From assembly GCA_003719395.1 (NCBI GenBank), contig RHMC01000018.1, positions 1 through 64,000 on the forward strand: a stretch of 64,000 nucleotides of DNA, read 5' to 3'. The notes beneath the pieces are model-generated. The model searched no databases. It saw nothing but the letters and a program-made list of their open reading frames with translations, and was not told the DNA's origin. A program made the position numbers and the translations under genes. Positions 53,572 to 62,263 of the stretch are shown here, in pieces. The stretch's first letter is position 1; the number at the start of each line of letters is the position of its first letter. The DNA is from Streptomyces altiplanensis. GTDB lineage: Bacteria; Actinomycetota; Actinomycetes; Streptomycetales; Streptomycetaceae.

Positions 53572-54633
53572 TCAGGTGGTTCTGCGGCTGCGTGCCAGGT
53601 AGCGCTGCGCCACGACGACAACGATAAGGAAGCCTCCGCTGACCACCGACTGGTAGGAGGAGTTCAGCGAGCCGATCTGGTTGATCAGGTTCTGGATGAC
53701 GGCCAGCAGCAGGACGCCCCAGAGAGTGCCGCTGACCGACCCGGCGCCGCCGACGAGGAGGGTGCCGCCGATGACGACGGCGGAGATGGCGTCCAGTTCC
53801 ATGCCCACGCCGACGATGGTGACGCCGGAGGACAGCCTGGCGGCGCTGAGCGCACCGGCGAGTCCGGCCAGCAGCCCGCTCAGCGTGTAGACGAGGATCT
53901 TCGTACGGGCGACGGGCAGTCCCATCAGGGTGGCCGCGTCGCTGCTGCCGCCGACGGCGAAGAGCGTCTGCCCGAACGAGGTGCGTTGCAGGAGCAGCCC
54001 TCCTGCTCCGAACAGCGCCAGGGCGATCAGGACGGGGTGACCGAAGCCCTGGACGCTGCCCTGCCCGAGTTCGGCGAAGGCCGAGTCCTTCGGGACCAGG
54101 TACGTGGTCGCTCCCTCGTCGGTGAAGGCGAGGAGGATGCCGCGCGCGGCCAGCAGGGTGGCGAGGGTGACGATGAAGGGCGCCATCCCGGCGCGGGCGA
54201 TGAGCAACCCGTTGAGCAGGCCGAACGCCCCGCACACCACCAGAGGCACCAGCAGCGCGGGGAAGAACCCCCACTGTGACGCCCAGGCCGCGAGGACGCC
54301 GCCGAGCGCGAACACGGAGCCGACCGACAGGTCGATGCCGCCCGTGATGACGACCATGGTCATGCCGAGGGCGACCACGGCGAGGAAGGACGCCTGCACG
54401 GTCACACCGCGGGCGTTGTCCAGGGTGGCGAACGTCGGGTAGACGAACGAGGCGATGAGCACGACGGTCAGCAGCACCGCGAGAACGCCCTGGCGCTGCC
54501 ACGAGTTCGGCGACGCGCTGCTTGGCTGCCGGTTCGGCGGCGCGCGCCGGGCCCGGGGCGCTGCCGCGACCGGAGCGGGCGCCTTCACCGGTGTGCGCAC
54601 CGGAGAGCCGGGTGCGGGGGTGGTTTCGTTCAT
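53572..54633 (-). CDS. sugar ABC permease, YjfF/RbsC type
   Basis: 353 aa. ATG at 54633 overlapping the upstream permease stop by 4 bp. A Pro/Ala-rich cytoplasmic tail (about 45 aa) then eight to ten helices of the branched-chain/ribose permease superfamily (VVALGMTMVVITGGIDLSVG, LLNGLLIARAGMAPFIVTLA, AVVIGGTLLVGGAGSVSGTL). Forms a heterodimer with the upstream permease. Part of a YtfQRT/YjfF-like importer. Confidence 0.88.
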   Translation of the reverse strand: MNETTPAPGSPVRTPVKAPAPVAAAPRARRAPPNRQPSSASPNSWQRQGVLAVLLTVVLIASFVYPTFATLDNARGVTVQASFLAVVALGMTMVVITGGIDLSVGSVFALGGVLAAWASQWGFFPALLVPLVVCGAFGLLNGLLIARAGMAPFIVTLATLLAARGILLAFTDEGATTYLVPKDSAFAELGQGSVQGFGHPVLIALALFGAGGLLLQRTSFGQTLFAVGGSSDAATLMGLPVARTKILVYTLSGLLAGLAGALSAARLSSGVTIVGVGMELDAISAVVIGGTLLVGGAGSVSGTLWGVLLLAVIQNLINQIGSLNSSYQSVVSGGFLIVVVVAQRYLARSRRTT

Positions 54634-55604
54634 CGGGACCGACGCTCCCGGGCGATGTAGACGGCGGCGATGATGATGGCCGCCTGGGCGATCTGTGCGG
54701 TGGAGTCGGGCAGGTCGTGCTTGACGAGGGTGGCGCGCAGCAGCTGCATCAGCAGGGCTCCGGCGACCGTGCCCAGCACCCGGACGGAGCCGCCGCTGAG
54801 CGGGGTGCCGCCCACGACGACCGCGGTGATGGCGGAGAGTTCCATGAGGGTGCCGAGCGAGGAGGGGTCGCTCGCGGTGAGCCGGGCCGTGGCGAGTATG
54901 CCGGCCAGCGCGGCCAGCACTCCGCAGAGCACGTACACGCCGATCAGTACGCGCCTGACGGGCAGTCCGGCGAGCGCGCGGCGGAGCGGTTGCCTCCGAT
55001 GGCGACGACCTGGCGTCCGAAGGTGGTGCGCCGGACCAGGAAGGCGACGGCGGCGGCGAGCACCCCGGCGACGAGGACGACCAGGGGGACGCCGAGGAAG
55101 GAGCCCGTTCCGAGGGCGAGCAGGTCGGGGTTGACGATCTGCTTGAGCTGTCCGTCGGCCATCACCAGGGCGAGCCCCCGGCCGCCGACGAACAGCGCGA
55201 GGGTGGCGACGATGGGTTGCAGCCCGACCAGCGAGACCAGGGAGCCGTTGACGGCTCCGACGACCGCGCCGGCGAGGAGGGACACGACGAGCGCCGGGAC
55301 GAGCCCGTACCCGAGGTAGAGCGGCAGGAACGCGGCGGCGAGTGCCATGGTCCGAGCCGACCGACAGGTCGATGCCCTCGGTGCCGATGACCAGGGCCAT
55401 GCCCAGCGCCACGATGACGACGGGGGCGACCTGGACAAGCTGGGTGCGCAGGTTGTCGGCGGTCATGAAGTGCTCGGTGAACAGCGCGTTGAAGAGGAGC
55501 AGTACGGCTACGGCCGCGTACACGCCGTATCCCTGGTACCAGGCGGGATCACGCAGCCGCGCCAGGGGGCGTGCGGGCGGGGGAAGGGCGGCCTGGGCGG
55601 TCAT
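54630..55604 (-). CDS. sugar ABC permease, YtfT/RbsC type (two compensating shifts)
   Basis: 324 aa. ATG at 55604, overlapping the ATPase stop by 4 bp. Starts in frame (LRTQLVQVAPVVIVALGMAL, VIGTEGIDLSVGS), moves near 55355 to LPLYLGYGLVPALVVSLLAG and IVATLALFVGGRGLALVMAD, and returns near 54970 (YVLCGVLAALAGILATARLT). The translated ends are thus correct while the middle third is scrambled. Same permease family as the next gene. Confidence 0.82.
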   Translation of the reverse strand: MTAQAALPPPARPLARLRDPAWYQGYGVYAAVAVLLLFNALFTEHFMTADNLRTQLVQVAPVVIVALGMALVIGTEGIDLSVGSDHGTRRRVPAALPRVRARPGARRVPPRRRGRRSRQRLPGLAGRAATHRRHPRAVRRRPGARPGDGRRTAQADRQPRPARPRNGLLPRRPPGRPRRRGARRRRRLPGPAHHLRTPGRRHRRQPLRRALAGLPVRRVLIGVYVLCGVLAALAGILATARLTASDPSSLGTLMELSAITAVVVGGTPLSGGSVRVLGTVAGALLMQLLRATLVKHDLPDSTAQIAQAAIIIAAVYIARERRSR

Positions 55605-57258
55605 AGCGGGTCCTCCTGAGTGGCCGGGGCCTGGGCCGGGGCCTGGGCTGGGGCCGGGGCCGGGGCGGCCTTCTCTCCGGGCACCGGTGAGTGGTCGGCG
55701 AGCACTTCGAGGAGCCGGCTGTCGCCGACGTCGTCTCCCACCAGTTCGCCCGCGACGGATCCGCCGCGCAGGACGACGATCCGGTCGGCGCCTTCGACGA
55801 GTTCCTCGATGTCGGAGGAGACGAGCAGGACGGCCAGGCCCTCACGGGCGAGGTCGTCGATCAGGCTCTGGACCTCGGCCTTGGCGCCGACGTCGATGCC
55901 GCGGGTCGGCTCGTCCAGCAGGAGGACCTTGGGTTCCAGGCAGAGCCAGCGGGCCAGCAGGACTTTCTGCTGGTTGCCGCCGGAGAGTTCGCCGACCTTC
56001 TGTTCGGGGCTCGACGCCTTGATCCGCAGTCGCTTCATGAAGATGTCGACGATGCGACCCTGCTTGGCGCGGGAGACCACGCCGGCGCGGGAGAGGCGGG
56101 GCATGGCGGCCAGCACGATGTTCTCGCGTACGGACAGACCGGGGACGATTCCTTCGGCCTTGCGGTCCTCGGGCAGCAGGCTGATGCCCGCGCGGACGGC
56201 GCCCGCCGAGGTGAGGCGGCGCAGCGTGCGGCCGCCGACGGTGATCTCTCCCGAGTCCAGGCGCAGCGCTCCGGCCAGCGCCTTCGCCGTCTCGCTGCGG
56301 CCGGAGCCGAGGAGGCCGCCGAGGCCCAGCACTTCACCGCCGTACAACGACAGGGACACGTCGTGGAGTTGGTGGCGGCTGGAGAGGCCGGTGGCGGTGA
56401 GCACGGGGGTGCGGGACGCGTCGTGCCCGTCGGCGGCGAAGCTGGTCAGGCCGGTGCGGCCGGCCTCGGCAGGGTCGCGCCGAGCATCATCGGCACGAGC
56501 CGCATCCGGTCAAGGCCGGTGAGGTCGCCGGTGTGGATGTGGCGGCCGTCGCGGAGCACGGTGACGCGGTCGCAGATCCGGTAGAGCTCGTCCATCCGGT
56601 GGCTGACGTAGAGGACGGCGATGCCCTGGCCGCGCAGGTTCTCGATGACCCCGAAGAGGGTCTCCACCTCGCGCGGTTCGAGCGAGGATGTGGGCTCGTC
56701 CATGATGACGACCCGGGCGTCGACCGAGACGGCGCGGGCCAGGGCGACCATCTGCCGGGTGCCGATGCCCAGGGTGTGCAGGGGCCTTCGGGGATCGACG
56801 CGTACGCCGAAGCCGTCGAGCAGCTCCGTCGCCTCCCGGTGCATCCGGGCGAAGTCGATGAGGCCGACGCGGTTCTTGGGTTCACGGCCCAGGAAGATGT
56901 TGCGCGCCACGCTCATCAGCGGGACGAGGTTCACCTCCTGGTAGATGGTGGAGACGCCGGCCTGCTGGGCCTCGGACGGCCGGGCGAAGCGCACGGGCCG
57001 GCCGGCCATCCGCAGGTCGCCCCCGTCGGGCCGGCAGACGCCGGTCGAGCACCTTGATGAGGGTGGACTTCCCGGCGCCGTTCTCGCCCACCAGCGCGTG
57101 TGTCTCCCCCGCGCGCAGGGAGAAGGTGACGTTGTCGAGGCGACGACGCCGGGGAAGCGCTTGCTCACCGCGCGGGCTTCGAGGACGGCGGCGGCAGCGG
57201 ACGGGGCTGCGGTCTCCGGTGCCTGGTGGGGTACGGGTACTGCTTCGGGTGGTGCCAT
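55601..57258 (-). CDS. sugar ABC ATPase, YtfR/RbsA type (frame breaks)
   Basis: About 550 aa with two fused nucleotide-binding domains, the second catalytically degenerate as in RbsA. ATG at 57258. After [10 protein letters not shown] the frame leaves and returns (near 57140 and 57050), the missing part holding Walker A ([14 protein letters not shown]). First domain: [40 protein letters not shown]. Another shift near 56450 joins the second domain ([60 protein letters not shown]). A repeated Ala-Pro tail ends the protein. Dedicated ATPase of the importer. Confidence 0.83.
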
Positions 57259-57356
57259 GGGTCTGACGGCCTTCCGACTGTTCCGGGGGGGGACGGGCCC
57301 GGGGCCGCCGTGGCGGGTGGGAGCGCCACGGCGGCGGGCCGCAGGAGTCAGTGCGC

Positions 57357-58443
57357 TCAGTAGGCTCCGCCGAGCGATGCCTTGGCGTTGGTCTCGTCGT
57401 ACGCGCGGTCGGTGATGATGACGTTCTCCGGGATCTCCTCGCCCGCGTAGAACTTCTCGGCGGTGTCGAAGGCCAGCGGACCGAAGCGCGGGTTCGACTC
57501 GATGACGGCGTTGTACTCGCCGTCGACCAGGGCCTGGACTGCGTTGCGGGTGCCGTCGACAGAGACGATCTTGACGTCCTTGCCGGGCTTCTTGCCGGCC
57601 GCCTTCAGCGCGGTGACGGCGCCGAGGCCCATCTCGTCGTTCTCGGCGTAGACGGCGGTGATGTCGGGCTTGGACTGGATGAGCTGCTCCATGACCTGCT
57701 GGCCCTTGTCGCGGGCGAACTCACCGGTCTGCTGGGCGACTATCTCGAGGCCGGGGGCCTCGGCCTCGATCTGGTCGACGAAGCCCTTGGTGCGGTCGGT
57801 GGTGACGTTGTTGCCCGACGAGCCGAGCAGGATGGCGACCTTGCCCCTGCCGCCGGTCGCCTTGATCATCGCGTCGGCGGCGCTTGCCCTGCTCCACGAA
57901 GTCGGAGCCGAGGAAGGCCACGTAGTCCTTGCACGGAGTGGAGTTGACCTTGCGGTCGATGGTGAGGACGGGGACCTTCTTCGCCGCGGCCGCCTTGAGC
58001 GCGGGCTCCAGGCCGTCGGAGTTCAGCGGGGCGACGATGAGGAACTGGGCGCCCTGGGACAGCATGTCCTGGATGTCGCTGATCTGCTTGGAGAGCTGTG
58101 ACTGCGCGTTGGTCGTGAGCAGTTTCCTGACGCCGGCCTTGGCGGCCTCGTCCTTGATGGACCGGGTCTCGGCGATACGGAACGGGTTGGCTTCCTTCTC
58201 CGACTGGGAGAAGCCGACCACCGCGTCCTTCAGGTCCAGTTCGGGTCCGCCGTACGTCTTCAGTGAACAGCCGGGGCCAAAGGACCCCTCGGGGGTCTTG
58301 GCCTCCTGGGCTCCCTGGCTGCTGCCACCGCCCGCGGTGGCCGGGGTCTCCGACTTGGAGCAGCCGGAGGCGGCCGGCGTGGCGATGGCGGCGAGCAGGC
58401 AGACGACGGCGAGGTGACGGCGGGATCGGCGCTGGGTGATCAT
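57357..58443 (-). CDS. sugar-binding lipoprotein, YtfQ-like (frame broken)
   Basis: About 362 aa. ATG at 58443 behind AAGGAG. Lipobox ASGC near residue 27. Periplasmic-binding-protein type 1 fold: [56 protein letters not shown]; a base missing near 57885; then [20 protein letters not shown] and [20 protein letters not shown]. It resembles YtfQ, which binds galactofuranose; the real ligand is unknown. First gene of a five-gene operon (binding protein, ATPase, two permeases, lacI). Confidence 0.83.
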
Positions 58444-58614
58444 GCGCGGGCGCTCCTTGGCGGGATGACGGCACTCCGGTCGGTGTGCGGCCGGGGCATG
58501 GCTGGTCAACGCATCGGCCGCGTCCACGGCTGATGCCGGTGCATTCCTCACGGCCCCGCTTCGAGCTGCGCATACCGCGGTCGTGAGGGTTTGCGCGGCC
58601 TGTCGACGGCTCGG

Positions 58615-58628
58615 TTTACAACGTTATA
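58615..58628. promoter_or_regulatory. LacI-type operator candidate
   Basis: TTTACAACGTTATA, near-palindrome around AACGTT with the ACAACGTTxT core common to LacI-family sites; AT-rich context, 172 bp upstream of the YtfQ-like start. Confidence 0.4.
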
Positions 58629-59267
58629 TAGGCGACGCGGCGCGGGCGGCAAGAGAGCTGCGGGTGCGTTTCCAAAATGTGCTCGCGCCGCCGCGCGGCG
58701 CCCGGTCCGCCGGCCGCTCACCCGCCCGGGCGGTGTCAGCCGCCGCGCGCCCTCCGTACAGTCGGCTGACGGCACGCCGCCATACCGTCGTACCTCAACG
58801 CCCCATCGCAGCAAGGCAATTGCCCCTGCTGCGGGTACTTGCGCACGGCCAGTGAGGCGCAGCACGGGCAGTCACCACGCGACGGGAACATCCCGCGACC
58901 GGGCCCCTGCGGCCTCTCACCGCCGTGGAGCGCGCCCGCCTCCCCGCACTTGGCCGACCCGGCTGTCCGTCCGGTCTCGGCGCGGCCCCCGCAGGAGTCC
59001 CGAACGAGGCCTGGATACGTGCCAGTCGGTACTTCGAGCCGCCGTCCTCACCGAAGGACCGGAAACGCTTCGCACCCATGAGGTACGGCACGCGGTCGAA
59101 TATTCAGCCACAGCCCCAAGCGCGCCACAACAGGCCCGCGGCCACAGTTTCAACGAGAGAGAGGCGCCCCTCCCCTGCTTTGTCCTGACCGCGGAAGAAG
59201 TTGCGAAAGCGGATGCGAAAGGGGTTACGCGGTGAGACCAAGCCCGCTAACTTCCTTGAAATCACCG

Positions 59268-59283
59268 GACATGCATGCATGTC
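59268..59283. promoter_or_regulatory. palindrome upstream of the sugar dehydrogenase
   Basis: GACATGCATGCATGTC, perfect 16 bp, with arms extended by TCACC and GGTGA across a one-base bulge; 92 bp before the GTG. Operator candidate; regulator not known. Confidence 0.5.
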
Positions 59284-59374
59284 GGTGACCTTCCGGCGCG
59301 ACGCGCTCGCCTGCTCCCCCGGCGGGACTTACTTCCCGGCCCGCCGGACACCCCCACCCCGTTGGGAGACTCCT

Positions 59375-62241
59375 GTGCGCAAAAAACCGTTCAGACCCCG
59401 CCAGATCCCCGCGTTACTGCTCACCGCGTTGCTCACCGCGGGCTTCCTGGCGCCCGCCGGGTCCGCCGCGGCTGCTCCCCGTGACGCGGACCGGGAGACC
59501 TCGGCAGCCGCGGCCCCTGCCGCAGCCGAGGAGTTCCAGCAGGTCACTCTCGCCAAGGGCGTCGCGGAGACCGGCGAGCCGATGACCATGGCGGTCCTCC
59601 CCAACCGCTCGGTACTGCACACCTCACGCGACGGCACGCTACGGCTCACGGACGCGGCGGGCACGACGAAGGTCGCGGGAAAGCTCGACGTCTACAGCCA
59701 CGACGAGGAAGGGCTCCAGGGCGTCGGCGTGGACCCCGGATTCGCCTCCAACCGCCTCGTCTACCTGTACTACGCCCCGAAGCTCAGCACTCCGGGCGGC
59801 GACGCCCCGGGGGACGGCACGGCCGCCGACTTCGCCCCCTTCGACGGCGTGAACCGGCTCTCCCGCTTCTCCCTTTCCGCCGACGGGACCCTGGACCTCG
59901 CCAGCGAGAAGAAGATCCTCGACGTACCGGCCTCGCGCGGAATCTGCTGCCACGTGGGCGGTGACATCGACTTCGACGCGCAGGGCAACCTGTACCTCAC
60001 CACCGGAGACGACTCGAACCCCTTCGCGTCCGACGGGTACACGCCGATCGACGAACGTGCGTCCCGCAACCCGGCGTACGACGCCCAGCGCTCCTCGGGC
60101 AACACCAACGACCTGCGCGGCAAGGTGCTGCGCATCAAGGTGAACGCGGACGGCTCGTACTCCACTCCCCCGGGCAACCTCTTCGCGCCCGGCACGGCGA
60201 AGACCCGCCCCGAGATCTACGCCATGGGCTTTCGCAACCCGTTCCGGATGAGCGTCGACAAGGCCACCGGGACCGTCTACCTCGGTGACTACGGTCCCGA
60301 CGCGGGAACGGCGAACGCCGCCCGCGGCCCCGCCGGCCAGGTCGAGTTCAACCGCATCACCAAGGCCGGAAACTTCGGCTGGCCGTACTGCACCGGCAAG
60401 AACGACGCGTACACCGACTACAACTTCGCCACCGCCGCCTCCGGCGCGAAGTTCGACTGCGCCGCCCCGAAGAACAACTCCCCCCGCAACACCGGGCTCA
60501 CCGACCTGCCCCCGGCCCAGCCCGGCCTGGATCCCGTACGACGGCGGCTCGGTACCCGAGTTCGGCAGCGGCTCCGAGTCCCCCATGGGCGGGCCGGTCT
60601 ACCGCTACGACGCCTCCTCCACGTCGGCCGTGAAGTTCCCCCAGAGTTACGACGGGAACTTCTTCGCCGGGGAGTTCGGCCGCAAGTGGATCAAGCGGAT
60701 CGCGCAGAGCGGCGACGGAACCGTCCAGTCCGTCAACGCCTTCCCCTGGAACGGCACCCAGGTGATGGACATGGCCTTCGGCCCCGACGGCGCGCTGTAC
60801 GTCCTGGACTACGGCACCGGTTACTTCAGCGGGGACGCGAACTCCGCGCTGTACCGCATCGAGCACATCACGGACGGCCGTTCCCCCCTCGCCCAGGCCA
60901 AGGCCGACCGCACCTCCGGGAAGGCGCCGCTCGCCGTCGCGTTCTCCTCGGCCGGCAGTTCCGACCCGGACGGGGACCCGCTCGGCTACGCGTGGAAGTT
61001 CGGCGACGGGGCCACATCGACCGCCGCGAACCCGTCCCACACGTACACGGCCAACGGCCAGTACACCGCCACGCTCACCGTCTCCGACACCACCGGCAAG
61101 AGCGCCACCGCCTCGGTGCAGGTGACCGTCGGCAACACGGCACCGACCGTGAGGCTGGAGCTGCGGCCGACGGCCGGATCATCGACCCGGGCACGGCCGT
61201 CCCGTACAAGGTGACGGTGACCGACCCCGAGGACGGCGCCGTCGACTGCTCCAAGGTGAAGATCACCTTCATCATCGGGCACGACAGCCACGGCCACCCC
61301 CAAACCTCCGCGACCGGCTGCTCCGGCACGGTGCAGACCATCGCGGACGGCGAGCACGACCCGAACGCGAACATCTTCGGCGTCTGGGACGCTGAGTACA
61401 CCGACAAGGGAGCGAACGGCCAGCCCGCCCTGACCACCCACGCCCAGCACATCAGCCAGCCCAGCCACCGGCAGGGCGAGCACTACGGCGGTTCGTCGAC
61501 GGCGTCGAGGTCGTCAGCCATACGCCGGCCCACGGCGGCAAGGCGGTCGGCCACATCGACAACGGCGACTGGATCTCCTTCAGGCCGTACGCCCTCGACG
61601 ACGCCACCCGGTTCACCGCCCGGGTCGCCTCCGGAGGCAGCGGCGGCACGATCGAGGTACGGGCCGGTTCTCCCACCGGGACTCTCCTGGGAACGGCGGC
61701 GGTTCCCGTGACGGGTGGCTGGGAGACGTACCAGGAGGTCGGCACCGCCCTGTCGAACCGGCCCGCCGGTACGACCACGCTGCACCTCGTCTTCAAGGGC
61801 GGCAGCGGTTCGCTCTTCGACGTGGACGACTTCCGCTTCACCACCTCGGGCAGCGGCTCGCGGACGGGCGAGGTGAAGGGCGTGAACAGCAAGTGCCTGG
61901 ACGTGGCGGACGGGGCGTCCGCCGACGGGACACAGGTCCAGCTGTGGACCTGCAACGGCAGCGGCGCACAGAAGTGGACGCTGCCCGGTGACGGGACGCT
62001 GCGGGCGCTGGGCAAGTGCCTGGACATCAGCGGCGGAGGAACCGCCGACGGCACGAAGATCCAGCTGTGGACCTGCAACGGCACCACCGCGCAGCAGTGG
62101 GCGCCCCAGGCCGACGGCACCGTCCGCAACCCGCAGGCCGGCAAATGCCTCGACGCCGAAGGCAGCACCTGGAACGACGGCACCCGCACCCACCTGTGGA
62201 CCTGTCACACCGGCGCCAACCAGAAATGGACCCTGCCGTAG
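59375..62241 (+). CDS. secreted PQQ-type sugar dehydrogenase with PKD, CBM6-like and ricin-B domains (frame broken)
   Basis: About 955 aa. GTG at 59375 behind GGGAG (VRKKPFRPRQIPALLLTALL signal peptide). A six-bladed propeller of the glucose/sorbosone dehydrogenase family: EEGLQGVGVDPGFASNRLVY, GGDIDFDAQGNLYLTTGDDS, EIYAMGFRNPFRMSVDKATG. After shifts near 60525, 61165 and 61495 come a PKD domain (YAWKFGDGATSTAANPSHTY), a galactose-binding-like CBM6 module (HIDNGDWISFRPYALDDATR) and a ricin-B lectin tail with QxW repeats. It oxidises sugars outside the cell, with PQQ as likely cofactor. 22 bp before the ThuA gene. Confidence 0.83.
61867..62241 (+). repeat. ricin-B coding repeat, copy 1
   Basis: Encodes the lectin tail of the dehydrogenase. 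A homologous DNA copy lies 1798 bp downstream (63665-64000) with long identical blocks, for example the run around 62014-62050 (AAGTGCCTGGACATCAGCGG) and CAGCTGTGGACCTGCAACGG. Confidence 0.8.
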
Positions 62242-62263
62242 CAGGAGAGGAGGCACAACCGAT

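Larger units (their letters stand above)
58444..59374. other. 930-bp intergenic region with two operator candidates
   Basis: Non-coding gap between divergent transcription units. It contains an AT-rich LacI-type dyad at 58615-58628 and a 16-bp palindrome at 59268-59283. Several long GC-driven frames cross it, but none has a family signature. Confidence 0.5.
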
